Part shown: in pieces, positions 41,806 to 51,600 of the stretch | How positions within the stretch are numbered: the stretch's first letter is position 1 | Layout: the number at the start of each line of letters is the position of its first letter | Source: Oscillospiraceae bacterium | Lineage (GTDB): Bacteria; Bacillota; Clostridia; Oscillospirales; Oscillospiraceae | Length of the DNA: 64,000 nt | Reading direction: 5' to 3' | Assembly: GCA_017428565.1 (NCBI GenBank) | Contig: JAFRQP010000058.1 | Coordinates: 1 to 64,000 of the forward strand | Position numbers and translations under genes: made by a program | Notes under the pieces: model-generated | Seen by the model: only the letters and a program-made list of their open reading frames with translations | Told to the model about the DNA's origin: nothing | The model's database searches: none

Positions 41806-42537
41806 CTATCCTTTGTATCGAAAGAATCTGCCCTCAAAATAGGGATCAACGCCAGATAAGATTACCTCCTCCAGCAATCCGAAATTCCAATGCAATTCTG
41901 TATGAGGCCTCATTGCTGCAGGCGTATAAAACAATTGCGCGCCGCCTGTGATATCCGGAAGCTCCCCCGTGTAAATCGGCAACACTTGAGAGATCAGTTC
42001 TTCAATCTGCTGATTGCTTCCATCCCGGTTGTCCAGATACTTCATACACTCCTGATAATTGTAACTGCCGTGAGCGGAGAAGCCCGAGAAAGCACAAACT
42101 TCTCCCGCGGTCTGAAACCTTGCCCACTCACGCTGTCCGATGCGATTCATAATCACACATGCAATCGCCTGCCTGGCTATGGGGCTAACATAGTTCCCGT
42201 TTGCAGAAACCAACGCTTCTGCGTAAATGGTCGCAATAAAGATCTTCTGGTCAGGGGTAAGTTCTTCGCTTTCTTCCTTTTCGTCGGATTCGTCGTGGGA
42301 ATTAAGAATCGTTTTTCCGGACAAGGCCGTTTGATTCGTCCGAGACAGCTCTGATGCTATAAAGCAATTGTTATCTTCGTAGTCAGCGGTCGTTTCTACT
42401 GCGAATTTAATCTTTCCTTGATACAAATCCCCGTTCCCCTCACGCTTTGCCGCATTGATTTGTTGAAGTGGCGGCGCAAAAAAACAGTTGAACGGTATCA
42501 GAAAAGAAATCAGCCAACAAATCAAATTTACATTCAT
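41806..42537 (-). CDS. SleB-family cell wall hydrolase
   Basis: This 243-residue secreted protein has an N-terminal signal helix (LICWLISFLIPFNCFFA), a charged linker and a C-terminal Hydrolase_2 domain: IATIYAEALVSANGNYVSPIARQAIACVIMNRI, AGEVCAFSGFSAHGSYNYQECMKYLDN and GAQLFYTPAAM. The Glu in IYAEA is the expected catalytic residue of SleB-type lytic enzymes. GAGGAGG precedes 42537. It lies 120 bases upstream of RHS-1 on the same strand and could open the wall for release of the giant toxin. That role is inferred from position; spore-cortex function is less likely here. Confidence 0.8.
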   Translation of the reverse strand: MNVNLICWLISFLIPFNCFFAPPLQQINAAKREGNGDLYQGKIKFAVETTADYEDNNCFIASELSRTNQTALSGKTILNSHDESDEKEESEELTPDQKIFIATIYAEALVSANGNYVSPIARQAIACVIMNRIGQREWARFQTAGEVCAFSGFSAHGSYNYQECMKYLDNRDGSNQQIEELISQVLPIYTGELPDITGGAQLFYTPAAMRPHTELHWNFGLLEEVILSGVDPYFEGRFFRYKG

Positions 42538-42892
42538 TTTGTGTTCCGCCTCCTCTTTGTTTTTTCTTTCGCGCAATAGTATTGCAGTCAATTCTTCGGC
42601 TCGGGAAACCTCCGAACCTCAAGACATTTAGGAATTGAATCGCAGAAAAGCATATTCCCATCCCGCTGATTAGTCTAATTGCTATAACAATTAGGTTCTT
42701 TTCGTAATACATCACACTCAGAAGGCAACACGATGAACAAAACAGGAATAGCGCCATCAAGGAATAGCGGTTCCACAGGAACACAGAAGGATCTTTGAAA
42801 ACCATATAAACTGCTGCTATAAAAGACATTCCTACAACACAAAAGATGATGGCTTTGGGGAATTTACGGCAAACCTGATGTTTTCTCTCCAT
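42440..42892 (-). CDS. Small membrane protein overlapping the SleB-like gene
   Basis: The 150-residue frame has good AGGAGG upstream and three membrane helices (AIIFCVVGMSFIAAVYMVF, SLMALFLFCSSCCLLSVMYY, IVIAIRLISGMGICFSAIQFL). The last ~45 residues overlap the start of the next gene by about 100 bases and read as low-complexity basic sequence. Either the overlap is real or a frameshift has extended the frame past the natural end. Not recognised; it may be an accessory membrane part of the RHS unit. Confidence 0.5.
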   Translation of the reverse strand: MERKHQVCRKFPKAIIFCVVGMSFIAAVYMVFKDPSVFLWNRYSLMALFLFCSSCCLLSVMYYEKNLIVIAIRLISGMGICFSAIQFLNVLRFGGFPSRRIDCNTIARKKKQRGGGTQNECKFDLLADFFSDTVQLFFCAATSTNQCGKA

Positions 42893-43013
42893 GTCCTATC
42901 CTCCTTTCTCTCCCCCTATAATTACATGTAAAAAACAGCCGATAAAGTAACCTAAAAAGCAGAAAAATGGTTTGTTGGATTTTTAAAGGATGTATTATTT
43001 TTTTGAATAAAAA

Positions 43014-43078
43014 AGCGAAGCAATTGTGTTCAATGCCCTCAATGAATAAGAGCTCACAATTGCTTCGATCTTTTTTTT
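43014..43078. terminator. Terminator-like hairpin in the divergent region
   Basis: CGAAGCAATTGTG pairs with CACAATTGCTTCG across 26 bases, flanked by A- and T-runs. It lies upstream of both divergent genes, so it may end a short leader or regulatory RNA. Confidence 0.55.
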
Positions 43079-43090
43079 CTTGGGGCAGAC

Positions 43091-43174
43091 TTTATCTATT
43101 AGCATAATTTATTATACCTGTTAGTGAATGGTCGGCGAGCCCGTTGGTAAATATAATTATTCCTAATAGATAAA
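43091..43174. promoter_or_regulatory. 12-bp inverted repeat flanking a -10 element (probable XRE operator)
   Basis: TTTATCTATTAG (43091-43102) and its perfect complement CTAATAGATAAA (43163-43174) are 60 bases apart. TATAAT occurs at 43152-43157. The spacing would allow looping by the XRE protein encoded just downstream. Confidence 0.6.
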
Positions 43175-43192
43175 CTGGGGGTGTGTCCTGAA

Positions 43193-43531
43193 ATGAAGAT
43201 TTCACCCGAACGGCTTGAAACGATTTCTTGCAATATCAAAAAAGCCCGAACGGAAAGATCCCTTACGCAGGAGCGTGTTGCGGAGCTGGTCGGTATTTCT
43301 CCCGTATATTATTGTCAGATTGAGTTGGGCAACAAATCTCCCAGCCTTGAAACGCTGATTAACATTTCTGAAGCCTTGCACATCAGCATGGATACGCTTG
43401 TCTACGGCGCCAGCGCAAAAACGCATCAGCGAGACCTGGAAAAGCTGTTTGACGAGTGCGATGAAAAAGATATGGCGAAGCTCAGGAAAGTGTTATATAC
43501 TGTAGCGGAAGAGTTTGTTTTCGATCGTTGA
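43193..43531 (+). CDS. XRE-family regulator of the RHS locus
   Basis: This 112-residue protein has a helix-turn-helix at residues about 8-65 (ISCNIKKARTERSLTQERVAELVGISPVYYCQIELGNKSPSLETLINISEAL) and a C-terminal helix (DLEKLFDECDEKDMAKLRKVLYTVAEEF). A G-rich stretch (GGGGGTG) precedes the ATG. It lies 19 bases before the ECF sigma gene and behind a 12-bp inverted repeat, so it likely represses its own operon sigma - anti-sigma - secreted protein. Confidence 0.82.
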   Translation: MKISPERLETISCNIKKARTERSLTQERVAELVGISPVYYCQIELGNKSPSLETLINISEALHISMDTLVYGASAKTHQRDLEKLFDECDEKDMAKLRKVLYTVAEEFVFDR

Positions 43532-43550
43532 AAACGGTGGTGAGATAGAG

Positions 43551-44048
43551 ATGGCGGAAGAGAAAACAGATCAGGCCAACCAAACAGTAAAAGATTTGAT
43601 CCATCGCCTATACTTCAAAGAATATATCACGATGTTTCGAACGGCTTATCAAGTTTTGGGAGACTCTGGACTTGCGGAGACGGCTGTTCAGGAAACCTTC
43701 GTGGTCGCTCTCCGTTTTCCTGAAAAACTGGCTGCTTGCGAAAAGCCGGAAGGCTGGTTGTATAAGGCACTGCGGTATACGATCAAACATATCCAGAGAG
43801 ATCGAAATCTGCTTTTAATACATACGGTTCCGCTCGATGACCTTAACGAACAGGAAGCCGCTCATTTTGACGAATACAGTTACCTGGACGACGAACTGAA
43901 ATCCAGCGAGGACATGAAGCTGCTCATAAATTGTTATTTCATGGGCTACTCGATTGGAGAAATAGCCGAACGAATGGGCATCAGCGTCGGGGCATGTAAA
44001 ATGAGGATCAAGCGCGCCAAAGAGAAAATACGAAAGAAACTGAAATGA
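43551..44048 (+). CDS. ECF-type sigma factor
   Basis: The 165-residue protein has region 2 (FRTAYQVLGDSGLAETAVQETFVVALRFPEKLAACEKPEGWLYKALRYTIKHIQRDR) and region 4 (LLINCYFMGYSIGEIAERMGISVGACKMRIKRAKEKIRKKL). The start is taken at 43551, after GGTGGTGAGA. It lies directly upstream of a single-span anti-sigma candidate, which is the usual pairing. The targets are unknown; the two giant RHS genes on either side are obvious candidates. Confidence 0.85.
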   Translation: MAEEKTDQANQTVKDLIHRLYFKEYITMFRTAYQVLGDSGLAETAVQETFVVALRFPEKLAACEKPEGWLYKALRYTIKHIQRDRNLLLIHTVPLDDLNEQEAAHFDEYSYLDDELKSSEDMKLLINCYFMGYSIGEIAERMGISVGACKMRIKRAKEKIRKKLK

Positions 44049-44102
44049 TGCGTTACTTTTTTCCCCGTTGAAGGAATGTGTATTTGGAAGGGAGGTTCAG
44101 GA

Positions 44103-44984
44103 ATGGCTCTAAGGCAACATGCGAAAGGCTTTTATGACGACCTCGAAAAACTAAGTGATCAGCAGCTCCGATCCATTCTGACCGAAGAATTGGATTCTGA
44201 GGACGTCGATACAGAGCTGATTAAGAATATAACTGATGTTTTAGCTGCCAGAGCAAACGACAAGCCCATTGACGCAGAAGCTGCATTTCAGCAGTTTCTC
44301 TCTCAATACGCTGATACAGACCCTCTATACAGTGAAGTTGAGTTCGAACTTGGTCTGGAGGATGCGACCAGCAGTAATTCGGATAAGGATACCCCAAATC
44401 AGTTGGAGAATCCCAAAAAAGTCATTCATTTCAGCCGTTTGGCGAAGCTCGGTATCCTTGTTGCTGCAATCTTAGTGCTGTTCCTTGCCGGAACGATCGT
44501 TGCATATGCCTTTGGCTTCCGTATTTGGCAGGCGGATGTCAGTTGGGACAAAGATAATATGACGGTTTCATCGGTCGGCGGAGAAACCTCGAACTTGACC
44601 TCGGATCCATACTCTCAAATTCGAGAAGCCATCTCCGCAGAGGGCATAGATTATCCGGTCGTTCCATATTATATTCCAGAGGGGTTTGCTTTTCAGGATA
44701 TGCAAACATATGAAACCCCACAAGGCGAAGTATTTATTGTATCCTTTTCGAACAAGGATCAATTAATTGTTTTTAACTATACCCTCAATCCGACAGAATT
44801 AAATTCGTTTTTCCCAAAGGATGAAACTGAGGTGGAGTTATACTCGACCCATGGAATTGACTACTACATCACTACCAATGAAGGATTGTACAGAGCCGTA
44901 TGGGGAAACAATGAAGTTGTTTGTAAAATGCACGGGGTAGAAACCAAGGAGGAGCTGCTGAAAATCATTGACTCAATTCATTAA
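44103..44984 (+). CDS. Membrane-spanning anti-sigma-like protein
   Basis: The 293-residue protein has a cytoplasmic N-terminal helical domain (LEKLSDQQLRSILTEELDSEDVDTELIKNITDVLAAR) and one membrane helix (LAKLGILVAAILVLFLAGTIVAYAF). Its outer domain resembles DUF4367 sensor domains (YPVVPYYIPEGFAFQDMQTYETPQGEVFIVSFSNKDQLIVFNY). GGGAGG precedes the start. Position after an ECF sigma and topology both suggest that it holds the sigma factor until an outside signal arrives. No zinc motif was seen in the N-terminus. Confidence 0.72.
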   Translation: MALRQHAKGFYDDLEKLSDQQLRSILTEELDSEDVDTELIKNITDVLAARANDKPIDAEAAFQQFLSQYADTDPLYSEVEFELGLEDATSSNSDKDTPNQLENPKKVIHFSRLAKLGILVAAILVLFLAGTIVAYAFGFRIWQADVSWDKDNMTVSSVGGETSNLTSDPYSQIREAISAEGIDYPVVPYYIPEGFAFQDMQTYETPQGEVFIVSFSNKDQLIVFNYTLNPTELNSFFPKDETEVELYSTHGIDYYITTNEGLYRAVWGNNEVVCKMHGVETKEELLKIIDSIH

Positions 44985-44997
44985 GGAGCAGATTTTC

Positions 44998-45417
44998 ATG
45001 AAAAAGACAGCCGCCCTAATTCTTTGTATATTTATCTTTCTTCAAGCGTTCTCTCCGATGTCATTTGCCGCAACCGAATCGAATGCTTACATTTCTGAAT
45101 ATGGCTGTGGCATTTCAAAGCCTTCCAGCAACACTGTGCGGATTGATTTTTACGTAATTGCCACAAATAATATGGATTCTCTCGGTGCCAGCACAATATA
45201 CCTTTATAGAGACGGATCTCTGGTTAAAACTTTTTCAAGGTACAATTTCCAATATACAGCCAGCATGGTCACTACCAATAACTACAATTTCTTTGGACAT
45301 GTAACATACACCAACGCCCCAGAAGGAACTTATTATGCTGTAGTCAATGTATTTGCTTCCGACGGGACAGGCACTGGTACTGAAGGCTGCACCACGGGCA
45401 GCATAACGATACCCTAA
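44998..45417 (+). CDS. Small secreted protein after the anti-sigma gene
   Basis: The 139-residue protein has a signal peptide (MKKTAALILCIFIFLQAFSPMSFA) and a beta-sandwich-like mature domain (NAYISEYGCGISKPSSNTVRIDFYVIATNNMDSLGASTIYLYRDG...GHVTYTNAPEGTYYAVVNVFAS). This looks like the DUF6147 type of clostridial secreted proteins. Its AAGGAG overlaps the end of the anti-sigma gene, so it is co-translated. It might be the ligand or the output of the sigma system; neither can be shown. Confidence 0.7.
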   Translation: MKKTAALILCIFIFLQAFSPMSFAATESNAYISEYGCGISKPSSNTVRIDFYVIATNNMDSLGASTIYLYRDGSLVKTFSRYNFQYTASMVTTNNYNFFGHVTYTNAPEGTYYAVVNVFASDGTGTGTEGCTTGSITIP

Positions 45418-45458
45418 AGCGAATTAGTGGCTCAGTACAATTCCAAAAATGCAACTTT

Positions 45459-45489
45459 GGAACTGCCGGAAATCGGCAGTTCCTTTTTT
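45459..45489 (+). terminator. Terminator of the XRE-sigma operon
   Basis: GGAACTGCCG pairs with CGGCAGTTCC, followed by six T. It separates the operon from RHS-2, which therefore has its own promoter within 45490-45649. Confidence 0.9.
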
Positions 45490-45649
45490 GCAATTCTGCC
45501 ATATACGCGAAAAGTTATTTATACAACACGACGAAAAGGAGGTGCAAGCGCAAATAGCACGTTTCCTTTCTGCCATTTTCCGGAATGAATTAATAGAAGC
45601 ATCGTAAGGAACGAGGCCGGGAAAGGACAGAAAGAAAGGAGCGCGGGAC

Positions 45650-48600
45650 ATGAGCTTGAGTCGGAAAAAAGTGTTGTCGTTGGTCTTGGCATTGGTCATG
45701 GTATTCCAGTTGTTCCCCGTAACCGCACTTGCCGAGGAAGGCGAGGGCGAAGAGGAACTGCCCCAGCTTGAAGAGACGATCATCGAGGAAAGCGAAGAGG
45801 ACGCCGCCGTTCCGGTCGGCGAGGATGAGAGCAAGCGCGAAGCAAACATCAAGCAATTCCGCATGTCAGACGGGACATGGCTTGCAGCGACCTATCCTTA
45901 TGGTATCCACTACGAAAAAGACGGCACATGGATCGAGATCGACAACCGCCTGGAAGAAAAGGAGGTAGAATATGCGGTTCCCTTCCCCGAGCAAGAGTTG
46001 AGGGAAGAGGAGGAAGCGACACCCGAAGACCTTGCATCCGAAGAAGAAACGGAGAGCGAAGCCCAGCCGCCTGCTGATGAAGGCGCTCCCGCGGACGATT
46101 CCGCCGAGGAACAGCCTGGAGAAGACTTGCCTGAGGGTGAGGAACCGGCAGAAGAAACCGAACCGCCTGCCGTGGAAGAGTCTTCCGAGGACGCAGAGGC
46201 TCCGGCGGAGAAAACCCACGATGAGGACGGCTCTACGGAGTCAGAAGACGACGAAGCCCCCGCAGAGAATCCACCTGATGAAAAGACTCCCCCCGACGAG
46301 GCCTCACCGGAAGATGGAAAGGGTGAAGAAGTCTCCCCGGAAGCAGAAGATGGCGAAGGGGAAGTTGATCTGGAGGACGAAGAAAAAACAGATCTTGAAC
46401 CGGTATGCGAAAGCGCCTACACGAACCTGCAGAACCGCTTTGGCGTGACTCTCCCGGTCTTTTTGAGTGAAAAGAGCTGGTTCAGTGTTTCGGACAGCGG
46501 TTACCGTCTGTTCTTCCGCATGACGGGGATCCGGGAAAGCGAGTCCGTACTGGAAAAAGAAGCAGATCCTCCGGAAGATCCCCTCCAAAAGGCGCTCTTC
46601 GTCCACTACAGCAGCACAGTTCTGTATCCCGATGCCATCCCGGGCGCCGAACTGAAATATGATGTGTGCGGGCAATCTCTGAAGGAAACCGTCACTTTTC
46701 CGGAGCTTGGCGTCGTCCCCGAACAGCTTTCCTATGAGATTTGGGCGGAGGGCATGACTGCCGAAGTCGCCGAGGATGGAGAAATCCACTTCTTCGCGGA
46801 TGGGAAAGAGGTCTTTTGCTTTTCCGCACCCTTCCTAATGGACAGCGAGGGCACAAGCAGTGGCTCGCTTTCTGTGGAACTGGAGGAGCTTGATGAAGGC
46901 TGCTTTATCCTTCGCTGCACGCCGGATCGGGAATGGCTGGAATCCGAAGACCGTGCCTGGCCGGTGATCCTGGATCCAACCATCCGCAACACCATCAGCC
47001 GGTCATATATCCAGGACAGCTTCATTCGCAAGTACTATCCCGACCTTGGCGGCGGCTCGTTCTACTATTTCTACGCAGGCTATTACAGCAACCGTACAAA
47101 GGCTGCCCGCGGTCTGATCAAACACACTCAGCTCCCGACCCTGGAAAGCGGTGACGTCATCGTCAGAGCAACGCTCCAGCTGCATGGTTGCGTCTGGGAG
47201 AGCGACTCAGATCAGGTGCAGGTGAACATCCACGCGATCACCGGGAGCTGGAACGCCTCCAACGTAACCTGGAACACGCAGCCGACTCACGAAGATGAGG
47301 TTCTGGATTTCCAGCTCGTAACCGGTACGTACTACGACGACTACATATGGGACGTGACCAGAGCGGTGCAGCGCTGGTACAATGGTACTGTCTCGGAAAA
47401 AGGACCCCTGGCGAATCAGGGCTTTATGCTGATCGCGCCGACGGAGAATATCTGGACGATTCTCAAAGCGCAATTTCAGGCCTCGGAAACTACGGCCTCC
47501 AATTGCTGGCCGATTCTCACGATCGAATACCGCAACACCAGTGGTCTGGAGAGCTACTGGGATTATACCAGCGCTGGCGCGGGCCGCGCCGGTACGGTGT
47601 ATGCAAACAATGCCACCGGCAACCTGGTGCTCAGCCGCTGCGACATGAGCTATTCCGGCAATCGGATGCCCGCCAGCATCGTTTTCACCTACAACCAAAA
47701 CGACTGCACGACAGACATCGGCTACGGCAAGGGCTGGCGCTCTTCTTACTCCCAGTCCATTGAACAAGTCTCCATCAGCGGAACTACCTACTACAAGTGG
47801 ACGGACGGAGACGGCACCCGGATCTATTTCAAGTATTATAATTCCAAGCAGAAATGGCTCGACGAGAACGGTCAAAGCTACGAGCTGAGCATTGGAGCCA
47901 GCGGCTATACCATCTCCGACCGGGATGACAACAGCCTGGTCTTTGACGCCAACGGCCGCCTGATCTCCATGACGGACAAGCTCTCGAATTCGCTGAACAT
48001 CAGCTATACGGAGAGCGGCACAACGAATCTGCGCATCAGCCGGGTCACGGACGGAGCAGGCCGGGTTTACGACTTCAACTACAGCAACGATCTCCTCAGC
48101 TCCGTCGTCTACAAGGGCGCCGGCAGCACCGCAATTGAGACGGTAAGCTACACTTACACTTCCGGTGCGCTGACTGCAGTGACCTATGCGGACGGCAAGA
48201 GCGCGGGCTATACATACAACAACAATACACTCGAGGAAGCGCGGGATATTCTGCGCGGAAACGGCACCTGCAACAAGCTGCAAATTGAATACGACGGCAC
48301 CCCCGCAAAGGTAAAAGGCATCAGCTATTACGACGGTGCGACGCTGGTCAACAGCGTCAGCCTCAGCTACGCGGATCACAACACCATCGTCACGGACAAC
48401 ACGGGCCGCTGGTGCTCCTATGAGTTCAACGATCTGTGCAACACGGTATCCGTCTACAACCAGGCGGGCCAAGCCCTCTATGGCAGCTTTGCTTCCGACG
48501 AGAGTTCTTCCGGCCGCGCAAACCAGCTCACCAGCAGCTCCCGCCTGCAGGACACGGTGGTGAATCTGCTGGATACCCGCATCCATACCGGCACCTGGTC

Positions 48601-51600
48601 GGAAACGGTCTCAGTCCAGTCCGGCGAGATGTACAGTCTTTCCGGACTTACAGCTGCGGGCTCGACCCTGAGCATGAGCGCCGGAAATGAGACGCAGACT
48701 GCAACATCTGTCAGTGCCACAGAACGTACGGAGCTGACGATCCGGATCCCCGTGGGCGTCACCAGTCTGACGATCTCCGGCAGCGGGAACGTCTGGGATC
48801 TGCAGCTGGAACAGGCGGAAGCAGCCAGCCGGTATAACATGCTGCAAAATACCGACATGAACAGCTCTTCCGGCTGGACGGGAACGAATCTCGGTGCAAA
48901 CGACGGCATTGACACCGTTTCCGGCTCCCGCGCCAAGCTCAACAGCTCCGCTTTGGTGCTGGAGGGTGTAGGAACCGGAACCAAACGCTATTCCCAGTCG
49001 GTCTCCGTCAACGGCAGTGCGGGCGACAACTACTCCTTCGGCGGCTGGGTCAAGTCCGGCAGCGTGCCTCTGAACAACCCGAACCGCCCCAACATCGCGC
49101 TGCAGCGCCGCTGCGGGATTGAAGTACGTCTCCTCAACGGGAGCACAGAAGTTGACCACAAATATGTTGCCGCCAACGAGGATTGCCAGGAATGGCAGTT
49201 CATTTCCGGCAGCATCCATGCTGCTGAGGCCTATGATACGGTTGAATATTCCTTCGTTTACGATTATAATGCAAATAGTAGTAGCTTTGACGGGGCGCAG
49301 CTGTTTCGGGAGAAGTTCGCCTACGTCCTGCACTACGACAGTGAGGGTCGCGTGGACAAGGTCACCGACCTGGAAGGGAGGGAAACGACCTATACCTACC
49401 GGGGCACGACCTCGGACGTCACCTCGATCACACTTCCCGGCGGGGCGCAGTACAGCTACAGCTATTCCGACAGTGGTCTGTTGCTGAGCGCCGTCAGTGA
49501 TACGGGCGTGACCAGCAGCTATACCTACGATACCTATGGCAATCCCACAGGCACCAGCATCTCGGGCAGCGGGGAAAAGAACCTGACCAGCTACATGACC
49601 TATACGGCGGACGGCAACATGCCCGCCAGCGTAACGGGCAATGACGGTGAGACGGTCACCTATACCAACGACACCGACCGTTCCCTGGTGCTCAGCGTCA
49701 CCGACCCCACAAACACGGTGACGACCAACACCTTTGACGTGCTGCGCCACCCGCTGACGACCCAGACCGGCAGCAGTTCGGTGACCAACAGCTACAGCGA
49801 CGATCTGCTGGTCGGACTGAGCCACACCAACACCGCCAACAGCTCCACGCAGTACACGCTCTCCTACACCACGTCGGATCTGCTGTACTCGGTTCAGGTG
49901 GGCAGCACCTACACCCTGGTGCAGAACAGCTACAACCCCGGCACCTGGACGCTGGCACGGCAGGATTACGGCAACGGGGCGGGCTGGGCGTACAGCTACA
50001 ACCAGTTCGACCAGGTCACCGCCCGCTGGACGACCAACGGCACATCTGGCGTGGAATTCCAGTACTTCTATAACAGCGAGGGTGCCCTGGCCCGGGTAGA
50101 GCAGTACGAAACGACCCTCTCCAACGGCTCGATCACATCCAGGACGCTGGTGAACACCGAGCGCTACTACTATGACACAGGCGACCGGCTGATCCGGGTC
50201 TGGGAGACGGACGCAGGTGGGAACCAGCACGAGTTCCGCTGGACCTATGACAACAACGACCAGGTGACGGAGCTGGTGGAGACGGTCAATGGGCAGACCT
50301 TTACCTACGCCAATAGCTACAACGGCGATCAGCAGCCCACCCAGAGCAGCTATGGGAATGTGCTGGAGAGCTTCACCTACGACGGGCTTGGCCGCCTGAG
50401 CCAGAGCGCGGTAAGCTATAGCAACAGCACCGCACTGACGACCAACTACGCCTACCGGGATCTGGATGCCACGAGAACCTCCACGCAGGTAGCGGAGATC
50501 CAGAACCTCTACGGCCTCGAGAGCGAGACTATTTCCTACACCTACGACAGCCGGGGCAACATTGCCTCCATCACCTTCCCCTGGACCTATCCCGAGCCGG
50601 ATCCGACGCCCACGCCCACCCCGCCGCCTGATCCCACGCCCACGCCTCCTCCCGGAGGTGGTGGACACGGCGGTGGAACCGGTTGGGGCGATCCTGAAAT
50701 TGGCGGGGACGATCCTGTTATTCCGATTCTGCCAACTCCGACTCCTGACGTCGGTCTGGACAGCGGAGGCTCCGGCGGCTCCGGAAACACGGCGACGACC
50801 GCCACCATCTATTACACCTACGACGCACTGAACGAGCTGACCTGGGAGAAGAACGAGGCCGAGGGCAAGGCGTGGAACTACACATACGATCTAGGCGGCA
50901 ACATTCTCTCCAAGACCGAGTACAGCTATGAGGACGGTGTGGTGGGCAGTACGCCTTTGTCCACCGTCACCTATACCTACGGCGATGCTGATTGGGGCGA
51001 TCTGCTGACGTCCTATGATGGCAGTCCCATCACCTACGACGCCATCGGAAACCCGCTCTCTTACCGGGGCTGGAGCTTCACCTGGCAGGGCGGACGGCAG
51101 CTTGCCAGCGCCAGCGATGGCACGACCAGCTTGAGCTTCGTTTACAACGAAAGCGGCCTGCGGATGGAGAAGACCGTAGGCTCCGCCAGCCACCGCTACG
51201 TCTACCGGGGCAGTACCCTGGTGGCGGAGATCACGGACGACTATGCGCTGTACTTCCACCATGACGCCAACGGCGGGATCGTAGGCTTTACCTACGTTTC
51301 CGGCAACACGCAGACGGAATACTTCTACCGCAAGAACCTCCAGGGTGATGTGATCGGCATCGTGGACAGCTCCGGCGCATCGGTGGCAGAATACCGCTAT
51401 GACGCGTGGGGGCAAGTGCTCGAAGCTACCGGCACCATGGCCAGCATCAACCCCATCCGCTATAGAGGGTACTACTACGACGCTGAGACGGGGATGTACT
51501 ATCTGCAGAGCCGGTACTATGATCCGGTGGTGGGCAGGTTTATTAATGGGGACGCTTTTGGGAGCACCGGGCAGGGCATACTTGGCAGAAACATGTTTGC

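Noticed and set aside
45424..45864. Minus-strand Ser-rich frame upstream of RHS-2
   Set aside because: It overlaps the terminator at 45459 and the signal-peptide region of RHS-2, and has no start signals.
48611..50668. Minus-strand open frame of 685 codons within RHS-2
   Set aside because: Antisense to YD repeats. The repeats' regular codon pattern keeps the reverse frame open without coding meaning.
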